DNA from: Hydractinia symbiolongicarpus
Lineage: Eukaryota; Cnidaria; Hydrozoa; Anthoathecata; Hydractiniidae
Assembly: GCF_029227915.1 (NCBI RefSeq)
Contig: NC_079880.1
Location: forward strand, 17,070,001 to 17,134,000
Direction of reading: 5' to 3'
Length of the DNA: 64,000 bases
Numbering within the stretch: position 1 is the first letter of the stretch; each line of letters begins with the position of its first letter. The position numbers and the translations under genes were made by a program. Below, piece by piece: positions 11,836 through 22,142 of this stretch. The notes below the pieces were generated by a model. The model was not told the origin of the DNA. It made no database searches and worked only from the letters and a program-made list of their open reading frames with translations.

Positions 11836-13327
11836 CGTGAAAAAAGCATTTTACTTTACAAAGTCATTTTACTTTCAGTTGATTATGTGTAGGACTTCAT
11901 TACAGCTATATTTATCGAATAACTGATATAAAAAACGGTTTTTTCAGAACTTCACTTTAGAGTATATGACTATTAGTCTACCGTTATGTTTATGTTTGGT
12001 ATTGGGTACCTTAACCATGCTGTTATGTGCCAATATGCAAATGCGCTATAATGGCATGGTAGCTGTACTGTAAAGTATCTACGGATTTTGTTAATACACA
12101 AGAAGACAGACATTTATGTTATAATATAAATATACGCGTTCTTATTTCGTTTACTAACCCTCCCTCATAACCAAAAATTTAAGTCTAACATCCACTACCA
12201 CCTCGACATTAAAAGAATAAATTATACATCAGGGTAATAAATGTTTAAAAAATGTTGTTTCGGGTTGATTCAGGTTTCTTCGGCCGAAGTTTTTTTTAAA
12301 ACGCCGGAAGTCGTTCGACAGCCCCCTCTTGATATTTTCCGATGCTTCTTTTCCAGTTTTCCAGAAAAGCGGTGATAGAAATGCTTTTTTAGATGGCATT
12401 TTAAAAGTTTAAAAACGAAAAGTTGCGAGTTGAAAGGAGGTGATAAATATCTTGTACATGTAAAGTTACATTTAAGCGACACTGTGTGAGTCTAGAAAAT
12501 CTTCCAGTTCTGAATTGGTGAGTTGCAAGTTGCCGATTTTGAGTTAATTTCAGTATTGAGTTATTTTTCCAGAACATTTTGATAAATTGCAGACCAGATA
12601 ATTTACTACATCGAGCAAATATTAAAAAAGAAATACAGAAATTTTGATTAGAAGTCCTTAATTATTTTATAATAATTCTGCATATCACTGTTTTTTGATA
12701 CTGTTACTGTTTTTTCATTATTTTTTCCAACTTCTTATCCTTCTTATTTGTGCATATGCACACATACAACCACCAAATAAAGTTTGGTGCACTTATACCA
12801 ACATTCTATAACAATATTAATATAAAGTTGCTTTTAACAAATATGTTTATACACATCTTTTCACAGCGCTCACTCAACAAAATTTTGAAAAATAAACATG
12901 TAACACAAACCAGGATTCTCGAAATATTAATGCAAAAAGTTGTTGTATATATATTTAGTAGAAGGATTATGTATTCATTGCTGGAACGAGAGCTAAAGTT
13001 TAAAATTATGTCTGTTGTTAACACTGGACTGAGCGCTTAGTACACACATGCATATAGGCGTAATACCCCACTCTATTTCACCGACTCCTGATTTAGTTAA
13101 AAGAACTACTACGTAGACATAAATCTCTTTTGCCTGGCTCCTTTGTTGTTGGTAACGAGGTTTTACACAAGAAATCCAGCCATGCAGTTCTTAACTAATG
13201 TGGAGGTGAACGCTGGCGGAGCACGGATGAATCAAGTCTGCTAAACTGCACTTACAGGCGGAACAGACATTTTATCATGGAATTAGTTGTAGATAATTTT
13301 TTCATTTTACAAAACCATTTGAAACCA
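11836..13327. other. Intronic stretch without recognisable gene
   Basis: AT-rich, with only short or implausible ORFs (12270-12482 on the minus strand, 12750-13040 on the plus strand). I see no transposon motifs or terminal repeats that I can support. Confidence 0.4.
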
Positions 13328-14692
13328 TAGCAGATCCGAATTTAATGGATTTTCTTTATGCCGCAAGTGTTATTCAAACAATTTTAAAAACGAAACCAAC
13401 GTGCGGTAAAAAAAAATTTTGTTAAAATGTAGCTGAACTTTTTGAATAAATTTAGAAGTTTTATTAAGCCACTTGGATAAAGATTTTTTGTAATTCGAAA
13501 AAGAATCATATTTTTGCCTATTTGCTAGTGATGACCTGAAAAATAAACAATAAATTTATAAAAATGACAGTATAGTCATGGATACTATTTCGGACATGTA
13601 GAAAAAGAAGTTAAGATTGATAAAGTCGCTATACGTAGACGCTCGATCATCGTGTTTTGGGTTCACAATTCAAAACGTCCCCTACTTTTCTACCGCAAAA
13701 TGAATGCGCAACAAAGATTAGCTCTAAAAGTCGATTTTTTACTTCTCAAACATAGTGAAAAGGTTTGTTACATCATGTTTGTGTAACGAGCGTGGTGCCA
13801 CAAACCACGATAAAATCGTGATCCTTAAGTATAACAAACATTCAAACATCCTATCGTGGCCACCACGCTAATAATAATATCTCCACGAAGGATCGTGTGT
13901 CCCACGATTGTTTTCGTGAGCTCCACGATTTTGACAGTTTTTTGCTGTCGCGAAATGAAACCGCGCCAGCAATTGTCGATTGCCGACACTAATTTCGAGG
14001 GCTGTAATAATATAACAAAAGAATAAAAGCCTTAAAAGGATAGGAATAAATAAAGATGTCTATAGCTAGCTGGCTTCAGGGTGCTGCCTCGAAATCTATG
14101 TTAGTTTTAGAAGATTTTAACATGGCTAGAAAATGTGAAAACATGAAAACAAAAAATTTAGACATTAGAAGATTTTGCCAACCAGTAACATAATGACGTC
14201 ATAAATATTTTGATGTTTATGTGGGATAATTCAAATATAATCTGTCTCTTTTAATCAACTATCTTTGGCATCTATTTCATTTTGTTTTTATCTGCCATGT
14301 GCCATCACGGAAGTTTCGTAATCATTATCACACTTACCACCAGTAATAAATTTTTGCCGTTAAAAAACAAAGTAAGGATGCACATTTTAATAAGCCAATT
14401 AAATCGCAAAAATGCCGTCGCTAAAGAAAACTTGAAACATATAAAACAAAATAAGTTTTTAAGTTTGTATTATTATTATTATTTGTAAAGTCATCACAAG
14501 CAAATTTAAAAAAATCTTTTAAGTTTAACCAAGTGGCTCAAATAAAACTTCAAAATTCATTCAGAAAATTTAGCTACATTTTAACAAAATTTATACAGAA
14601 AAAAAATTGTACCGCATTTGGGTTTCGTTTTTAAAATTGTTTGAATAAAAATAACACTTGTAGCGTCAAGAAAAAATCAATTAAATGGGACC
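13328..14692. mobile_element. 1.36-kb inverted-repeat element
   Basis: Arms of about 200 bases at 13328-13530 and 14488-14692 are imperfect reverse complements. Shared words include AAGTGTTATTCAAACAATTT, TTTTGTTAAAATGTAGCT and GAAGTTTTAT followed by AGCCACTTGG. The arms diverge by several indels. The interior carries a cluster of CACGAT/ATCGTG words (separate entry) and no transposase. It is best described as a non-autonomous TIR transposon or MITE relic. Confidence 0.75.
13785..13945. repeat. Cluster of CACGAT/ATCGTG words with a short palindrome
   Basis: About 160 bases hold at least six copies of CACGAT or its complement, plus an inverted pair GCGTGGTGCCAC (about 13790) and GTGGCCACCACGC (about 13855). 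Several hairpins can form. It lies in the middle of the inverted-repeat element and could be a protein-binding cluster or simply its hairpin-rich core. Confidence 0.5.
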
Positions 14693-15601
14693 TGCTTTAT
14701 ACTAATTTGGGTTGCTATTGCCCGAGGTAACAAGTTTAACACTAGTGTCAGAACTGATGATCGACCATCGAGTGATTACTAAGTAGCGTCAGTGTTTGGG
14801 GTTCGCCACACTTCTGTACGCCCCCCACCTCTTAAAATAGCTGAAGTCTTGCATCAATTGCGAGATAAAGAAATTCAGAGGTCCTACTTCCGTACAGTTT
14901 TTAAATGATAGAAAAAACGTATGCGGGCCAAGTATTGAAGGCGTGTACTACGCACGCCTAACTTTACTTTATGACATGCGGTCTGTTGCACTCACCAGCA
15001 AGATTTTGGCGTGTGATGGCCCACATGCCAGAGATTTTACTCCTGTCCAAGCTAGCTCTTAGAAGTACAAATTAAACAAAAAGAGATATATTTTCTCAAA
15101 TATTAATGGTATCGGGTGCTTTGGCATCAGTTGTTTTAATGTGGGAGGTAAGCTTTAAACTGACATTTCATAAAAATGAGTTAGCTTTCGGTTTAGGAAA
15201 CTGTTAACAAATAGTAAAAAAAATTATTTTAAAAAATTTGTTTTTTAAATTTTGGTTTATTAATATTACTTCCTGAAGATGTCCTACTTTAAAAAATGTT
15301 TTTGACATTTAGTTTCTTTTTAACGATTTTGTTGTGAGATGAAAGGCTGGAAACACAAGGTTGGGTGGGTGGTTAGGACTTGCTGGATTTAAAAACTTGC
15401 AGTAGCAAATTTTACCTGACAACTGGGCTCAATGTACATAAATTCCTTTTCACCATCACAGGGGCGTATTTCCAATAAAAAGGCTTTAAAAAAGAAAAAA
15501 AATATTCATTTCAAAATGGGTTTCCTTCCCTCAGTTCTTACTAACTTTTTTTCCTTGGTGCATAATAAATGTTTGAATTCTTTTTTTTAATGTTTTTTTA
15601 G
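14693..15601. other. 3' part of MPV17 intron 1
   Basis: No gene recognised. It ends in a T-rich polypyrimidine tract (TTTTTTTTAATGTTTTTTTAG) that serves as the acceptor of MPV17 exon 2. Confidence 0.5.
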
Positions 15602-16077
15602 GTTTACTCTGTGGTACTGGAGATATAATTGCTCAGCAAGTTGTGGAGAGACATGGAATTTATAGTCACGACACCAGGAGGACTACAAAACTTTTTGCAA
15701 TGGGTTTATTTTTTATTGGACCGGGCCTTAGGTCATGGTATGTTGTTCTTGACCGATTAGTCATAGGAACATCTTCATCAGTTGTCATAAAAAAAGTATT
15801 GTTAGATCAAGGAATCTGGGCTCCGACATTTATAGCTGCATTTTTTACTGTTTCTGATGTAATAGACGGTAAATCATTTGGAGATATTAGAAGAAGATTA
15901 CAACATTCATATATCCCAGCATTACAAGCCAACTATATGTTATGGCCTTGGGTTCAACTAGCAAATTTCTATTTTATTCCTATACAGCATCGTGTCATTG
16001 TGGTAAATTTTGTAGCTTTATTTTGGAATACATATCTTGCGTGGGCAGTTAACAAAAATATTGACAATGTTGTCTAG
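15602..16077 (+). CDS. MPV17: MPV17 family protein, exon 2 (codons 28-185 and stop)
   Basis: Continues exon 1 after the intron. The joined first codon is GGT (Gly28), followed by LLCGTGDIIAQQVVERHG, the signature of the Mpv17/PMP22 family. Further conserved parts are FFIGPGLRSWYVVLDR, VLLDQGIWAPTF, ANYMLWPWVQLANFYFIP and the terminal ALFWNTYLAWAVNKN. Four hydrophobic segments fit an integral inner-membrane protein. The whole product is 185 residues, close to the family's usual 175-200. Nothing is missing and no stop interrupts it, so the gene looks functional. The entire C-terminal part lies in one exon, whereas the human gene is split into several, suggesting intron loss or retrocopying of the 3' part; the single remaining intron argues against a plain processed copy. 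Confidence 0.92.
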
Positions 16078-17836
16078 ATGGCTTTGTTCTTTAATCCTAA
16101 TTTTGGCTACTTGTGCTACTTAAGGCGCGTCCAATTTATGTTCGGGAAAGTTTGATAGTTTTTTGGGAGCTCCCGCGTTTTTGTAATTAAGCTGTCATGT
16201 TGCCAGACCCACATTGCAGCTTTAACCGACGCGAGAAACGTCAGAGCATGTTGAAGTGAACATATAATATACAAAAGAAGAAGTTTTAGTATAGTAGCAT
16301 GTTATATAAAAAAAGGTTGTACAACATAGATAAAAAAACCCTACCTTTTCCAGCCATATAGCTATAACTTCAGGTGTTTTATACATCTTCAGATTTTAGT
16401 TGCATAGCTAGCTAAAAGTTTGAAGTCAGAACCAGTTTTAGTCTAGTCTAGCTATAGCTAAATAGTATCTACTTTTGGATCAAGTGATTCCTACAATGAC
16501 AGCTCAAGGTAAGAATTCAGAGTTTCCCAGTCATAAAAAACAGCAAGCTATTTTGAGCTAAGTATATATATAGCTAGGCTATTTACAGGAAGACAGGGAC
16601 TGCTAGCCTGACTATGCTATTCTTAGGCTTCAAAAATAAGCCAAAAAATCACTGTTACTGTCGTATTTCCATCTTTTTTCAACTTCGATATATATAGCTA
16701 GCTAGCATAATTTGTTTTTTTCTCTGACTGACTATTGTTGGCTAGTAACACCCAGTTCGGGATAAAGGTTACAGATATGGAAACACGTTGTAAAAGGAAA
16801 ACTGCTTCTAGATTCAGAAACCTGTTGTGATTTTTTCCCCATAGAACGATAGCAGATGATTTTCAAATGGGGGTATTTTTAATATTTAAAAAGCTTAATA
16901 ACTGGTTATAAGGCTTACAAGTTTATAACTCAAGTTGCTTATTGGCCACTAAAACCTATTAAATTAATGCTAGCCCAATTTGGATTACCGAAGTGGCTTT
17001 TAATATTCGGAAACTATGATTTTTGTACTGAAAAAGTTTGTAAACAAGAAACTGTTTTGTTTCCATCTGTATAAACCTTTTTCCAGACTGTAGCCTTACA
17101 TTGCATGGTGTGACTTGTTCTAATTTAATGTGAATTTATTTCGGTGAATTATAATCTTGGGAGATTTAAAAACTTCCGTTAATATATATGAAAAATTTCA
17201 CTACAACGAATTTGCCTTGGTGCTTTTTCTAGGATATTATAACCATATCTAGGTATAAACATTTGTACGTATATGTCTGGTTATAGGAGTTTTTTTGTAA
17301 AATGGCAAAAAAGATTTGTGGACAACTTCTGGAAATAATGTTTGCGATTTTGCGATTGAAATATAAAAGCTATATATTATTCAGAACTGTGAGAATTGAA
17401 TTTTGTGATAACGAAAAATAAAGATATTTTGCGACAAAAAGTCTGTGAATAATTTTATAAACTATAACAATAATTTTATAGTAAAATATAATAAACTATG
17501 TATATATATATATATACCTATAATCTATAATAACCTATAAACTATAATAATCTTTAATAACTTAACCTATAGACAGAATATATAACAGTATTATATACCT
17601 ATAATCTCATCATCAAATATATAATAATGTATAAATTTGATTTTGGAAAACTAAATTTCTGGACTTGCAAAGGTGATTAAATTTCCTAACCAAAATTTGA
17701 AAATCTGAAATTTTAAAAAGCATTTCAGAAATTTTGTAGAAATTGGAAAAAAAGCAAAATTTTATTCTTGCAGAAATTTATATACTTAGGTAGAATTTTT
17801 CAAGTTTAGCTTTTAAAAATTAAACATCCTATTTTG
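16078..17836. other. MPV17 3' flank and intergenic DNA
   Basis: The first 150 bases after the stop should be 3' UTR, but no AATAAA lies close by; the nearest clear one is near 17417. A CpG-bearing patch at about 16130-16260 (GGGAGCTCCCGCG, ACCGACGCGAGAAACG) could be regulatory for a downstream gene. Around 17450-17640 the sequence is a low-complexity mixture of TATA and CTATAA words. Confidence 0.35.
16496..16508 (+). other. Possible short first coding exon (MTAQ + donor)
   Basis: ATGACAGCTCAAG is followed immediately by a strong donor, GTAAGA at 16509-16514. It sits 240-370 bases downstream of a CpG-bearing patch. This could be the start of a gene lying between MPV17 and the HERC-like gene. 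It is too short to identify, and its phase (1) does not join directly to the terminal exon at 21825, which is only open in phase 0, so at least one more exon would be needed. Confidence 0.2.
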
Positions 17837-20787
17837 CTACATTTTTATTTTCCAAGTTTTTAACAATTTCTTTGCAATTAAAAGTTTTTTATAATTTTCG
17901 CGGCAGACCACATCATTTTTTATGTCCTCGTTTGTCAGATCTTGTACGTGCAAAGTGAAGAAACTTTCTTCCCATTTGGATACAAATGCTTTGCATTGAT
18001 AAGCCTCCTCTTTAACTTTCTCTTGTAGTTTTGGTAACATGCCTGCACATATCAATCTTGAACTATTGTGACCCTTGTTCTTGTATTCGAGGTGGTGAGA
18101 ATCGAAATTTTGTAGCATTGTTAAGTTTCCCAGTACTTTACTTATATTGTTTGCTAAAGTTGACTTGAAAATGACAACTCGTGAAGGTGTATTAGTAACT
18201 GTATTACAAGGTACTGGTGATGAATTTTCAGTAACATCAATGTTATCATATTCAAGCAATCACACTTCAATTTCATTTTCTTCTCTTTCACATTCCTTGC
18301 CAATGACAGTCATTTCTCTACTTTCAAAATCTCCACATTCATCAAATGTTATGATGTTTTTAATAGGAATTGTTATCTCCTTCCTTACACATTCTGACCA
18401 GCATTCTGTCAAATACTTATGAATTGACACTAAACTTTCATTTTCAAAATATTTTAAGATAGGGCCTTCCTCTTTGAATGAGAGTTCCTCTTCACCATTA
18501 TGAAAAACAATAGAATTTGAAATCACATCCCGGTGCCACCACACACCTTCACCACATAAAAGATAATCACTGATGCGCTCTAAGTGTGACTGCAGTAATC
18601 GGTCTTTTATGTCAAATGAAATGATTGTAATATTAAAGAAGAACTACTTTGTTCATCACTAACATACTTTCCAAGCAGTGAGCGGGATTCGATCCGCGGT
18701 CCCCTCTCAACAGAGAATGAAATACGGATGTGCTAAGATAAATATTCACCTATATGTACACACCATCCGGATAAACTATCTGAGTTCATCACTAACATAT
18801 TGCCACACGTAGTGTAGTGGGTTCGTCTGCGGCTCCCAGTTCTGGGGACCGCGGATCGAATCCTGCTCACTGCTTGGCAGTATGTTAGTGATGAACAAAG
18901 TAGTTATTCTTCAATATGACTTACACACATTATACTCGCCCGTCATGATCAGAGGTCTGATCGGGGTGAACCATTCTCTGTTGAGAATGAAATACGGATG
19001 TGCTATGATAAATATTCACCTATATGAAATGATTGTATTTACACTGTTACCTGAGAACAATCAGAAAAATATGCATGTAGCTTTAGGGGAAGAGATTTTG
19101 TGGAACTTTTGAGTAATTTTGTGGAAATTTTGAGTCACCTGAAAATAATATTGTTGTGAAAAATTTATACACTGAAAGTGTCTTCCCATAAAATATACAT
19201 TCTTTAAACATTATCATTTATATTTGAACTAACTTTTGAATTTTTTTGCAAAAAGGAAAACACTCCATTCAAATTACATATCTATACAGAAATAAATGGA
19301 AACTTACCGACTGCCTTAGAAAATTTAGAGATTTGTGATCCATATTGGTGTGATGACAATAAATCTTCCGCCTGCAGGCTCTGCTCATCTTGTAAACGTA
19401 TAATGCTGTTATCACGTATAGATTGAAGGCTGCGATTTGATGTTCTCATGCTAATGTTTTTTATCACGCTGAAAAGCCTTTCTTCATCTTCTGTGTGAAC
19501 AGAACTTGGACTTATTATTCTTGCAACATGAGGTAAGTAGCATATAAGTGAATGGAAGTAAATTCCAAATAACTTCTCTTTAGAAAGCTTTGTTGATTTT
19601 GATAATGTGTTGACACATGGCATGCTGGAAGGTGATATTATAAAGCCTGAGAATATATTTGGGCTTCTTTCGTCAGCTTTGGTATATGCCATTTTTACAA
19701 TCTCCATCAGTGTTCGCAGTATACCTTCTATTTGTGGAGAGCACTTCCCTTTCATGTTAGCATAGACAACGACAGTGGATAAGCGATAGTCACATCCCCT
19801 GATTTTGTCTTTTGATCCGAAACAACCATTAAGACAATCTGTTAGCGATTTTTTTCCGATTCATCACAAATCTGCACCAATGACTCCCAGATATTTTTAA
19901 TATGACCTTTACAGTCATGCAAAGGCTAACGGGACACGCTTTATACATATGTAGGTTCAAATCGCTCATGCTTACTTCTTCGTGACCAAACCACAATGCT
20001 GGACAGCGTGATGAACCTGCCAAATGTGTTTTTAAAACCTTCTCCCACTCTTTTTCGTTTTTTGTCATGTGTAATGGAATGTTTGAGTCCAAATTATGAT
20101 AATTTATTTCAACTTTTAGTGCATCAACTTTTATATTAGCAAATGGCGTTATTGCACCTTGACTACCTGCTGGTCCAGCTCTCACCTGTAAAAACATAAA
20201 GTAGCTTGTCTAGATTTTAGTGACATAAATATCTGCAGGATGCAAAACAATTTTAAATCAATATCACATCAAAAATGTGACAGGATTTTTGCTCAAACAA
20301 ACCTTCACTCTTCTGTTTTCTAAGGACGTCAATTCTTGTCGTAATATGTACTCAAGGTTGGAAAAGCCATTTACATGTGCTCCACACGGACATGGGTAGT
20401 GTCCACCTTGTTGGTTACCAGATTCAAATTGAATTTCAGGATGGTCACCTAAGTAAACAAATGATTATATTATATTTAAATTAAAAAATATCAAACAGGT
20501 ACTATCAGATGTACAAAAAAGCTGTCAAAAATTGATAAAAATGAGTTCAAAACTACAAATAACATTGACATAATACTAAATTTTATACCATGGAAGAATC
20601 TTATAGTATCATGTATTGTAATCCCATCTAGCAACAGTGGTTCATGAAGATCTTTGACATCATCCAGTCTTGTTTGGACATAGGTCAATTTATCCCATGT
20701 TGTGTCTGATGTACGTCCAAGAATATACACGGATGGTCGTTCAACTAATGATTGAACATCAACCTTTTTTCCTGTTTTCTCTTTCAT
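17837..20787 (-). pseudogene. Relic of a spliced, unnamed transposon-like gene family
   Basis: Minus-strand coding pieces in order: 20787-20590 (VERPSVYILGRTSDTTWDKL, DGITIHDTIRFFHG), then after a GTATAA-to-TTAG intron 20450-20280 (GGHYPCPCGAHVNGFSNLEY, a possible zinc-binding CPCGAH), 20180-19829 (NIPLHMTKNEKEWEKVLKTH), 19780-19282 (GCDYRLSTVVVYANMKGKCS, FGIYFHSLICYLPHVARII, HTEDEERLFSVIKNIS), and 18600-17837 (a WWHRD segment, then an ECW-C region). I recall similar uncharacterised proteins in cnidarian genomes but cannot name a domain. Lesions are a TGA at 18260-18262, frame changes near 19790-19900, and a SINE inserted at 18630. It may be a domesticated or transposon-borne gene; function unknown. 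Confidence 0.55.
18630..19023 (+). mobile_element. tRNA-derived SINE with palindromic head, flanked by target-site duplication
   Basis: Flanked by ATGAAATGATTGTA at 18616-18629 and again at 19024-19037, a duplication of 11-14 bases typical of LINE-driven insertion. The plus strand carries RNA polymerase III promoter-like boxes: A box TAGTGTAGTGG at 18810-18820 and B box GGATCGAATCC at 18853-18863, with the 43-base spacing of tRNA genes. The tRNA-like part is enclosed by a 21-base inverted repeat (18785-18805 with 18875-18895, one mismatch). An inverted partial copy of the head lies at 18638-18703, and a 44-base direct repeat sits at 18713-18756 and 18983-19026. It looks like a rearranged or dimeric SINE. 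It is not a functional tRNA gene. Confidence 0.7.
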
Positions 20788-21824
20788 TTCTTGACTTGTG
20801 AAGAACAGGGTGGGTTAATAATTGACTTTAATGTCAAATCTTTGGATTTTCTGTTAAAATAAATTTCTTTAATTTAAAGATTTGAAAATTGCTCTTTAAA
20901 AGCTTCATAACGTTCAGGTGATTGTGTATGTTCTTAAAAATTGTTAATATTGCTGCTCTGTGAAACGCACAGCCAAAAAATGAAGCCATTACAAAATTTT
21001 CGAATTTCGCGTGTATCCTTTTTTATGCCTATCGGCATCGACGGTAAATTCGTAGAGCTATGACGTCATATTTTACCAGTCAGAAAAAATCTTGTCAGTT
21101 TGAAGGAAAAAATCCATCAAATGCATGGGTTACTGTCAAATGTCTAAACGCCGGATACATGACGTGAAATTTATTACAAAACATTTCTTATCATTTGAGG
21201 ACCGGCCCGCACCCTTTACCATTTACAATTTTTAAGTAGCGGGGGCCCAATTTGAGCCGACGTGATTGGAATGCAAAATGCGTCATACCAGAATGATGTC
21301 ATCCAATCAAATTTTGGACATGATACAGAGTGTTTCAAAAATGGTTGTTCCTCACTATTAAGTTTGCCCAAAATGGTTATGATACGACGAGTGTTGGTGC
21401 TGCGGGTGATAAAACACCCAAAAAGACTGACCTTAAGTATCCTGAGTATGTTCCTCACTACTTTCGCGAATTGTAATTTTGTAGAATGGTCATACGCTTT
21501 GCACTCGTGGTGTGGGGAAGTATCTTTGCCTCATTCTGCCTTTGCTAGGGAAATAACATTGGATTGATATAGTTCAGTCTGTAGAAATTGCCTAGAAAAG
21601 TCCCACTGGATCCATTAGGATCTTTGTAGCACTTTTGACGCTAACTTTTATTTCCACTTATTCAAGTATTGCACATGTGAATTTTGTTTCTATCATATTA
21701 TGCTCTCAAATTTTCTTTAATAATAACTGTATGCTTCTTGTTAAAAAATACAACCTTACATAAGCATGATTTTGACTTTATTTGCAAAAGCCAGTATTAA
21801 ATTTGGCGATATTTTATTTCACAG
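20788..21824. other. Intergenic stretch without recognisable gene
   Basis: No convincing exon. It includes a CRE-like palindrome TGACGTCA within 21060-21070, and an ORF pair at 21216-21567 on opposite strands that does not look coding. The polypyrimidine tract at the end leads into the terminal-exon candidate at 21825. Confidence 0.35.
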
Positions 21825-22142
21825 ATAAGACAGTTGCGCCATGCACAGCATGGCATTATTAAAGGGGTTACAAAGGAAAATTATTCAGTAGGAATTACTA
21901 AGGAGGGAGGCAAATATCAAGTATGCGCCCAAAAATTAAATGTGTAACTTAGTTTTAAAAATTTTCTTGAAAAGAGATTAAGGGAACAATTGAAAGCAGA
22001 AGAAAAGAATACGGTATTGTTTGCGAATTTGCCTTGTATTCGCAAATTTTAAATTCTCCATTTTTGAATATGAACGGTCATTCACAATCTTTTTTTTTTA
22101 CATTTTACCTTATTTGTCACTTGTTTTTAATGTTCCAATAAA
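21825..22142 (+). CDS. Candidate terminal exon of an unidentified gene with 3' UTR
   Basis: A TATTTCACAG acceptor at 21815-21824 is followed by a 40-codon open frame (21825-21947) that reads IRQLRHAQHGIIKGVTKENY and then SVGITKEGGKYQVCAQKLNV before TAA. It has mixed, non-repetitive composition unlike the surrounding AT-rich filler. The alternating basic and hydrophobic pattern would fit a small beta-rich (SH3/KOW-like) ending, but I cannot assign a family. A canonical AATAAA follows at 22137-22142, 190 bases past the stop. Only phase 0 splicing keeps the frame open. It might be the last exon of a gene starting near 16496, or a fragment of an unrecognised repeat. Confidence 0.35.

Larger units (their letters stand above)
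1148..15601 (+). other. MPV17 intron 1 (14.5 kb, packed with mobile elements)
   Basis: Bounded by a GTAAGT donor and a T-rich tract ending in the TTAG acceptor at 15598-15601. The splice phases match (1 then 2). Inside it are a foldback element, a CR1/L2-like LINE, an RTE LINE, a TIR element with a minisatellite and another long inverted repeat. The two LINEs lie antisense to the gene. Confidence 0.8.

Noticed and set aside
18780-18900. A tRNA gene
   Set aside because: The A and B boxes are present but the B box has a mismatch, the cloverleaf arms do not pair properly, and the region lies inside an insertion with a target duplication, so it is a SINE.
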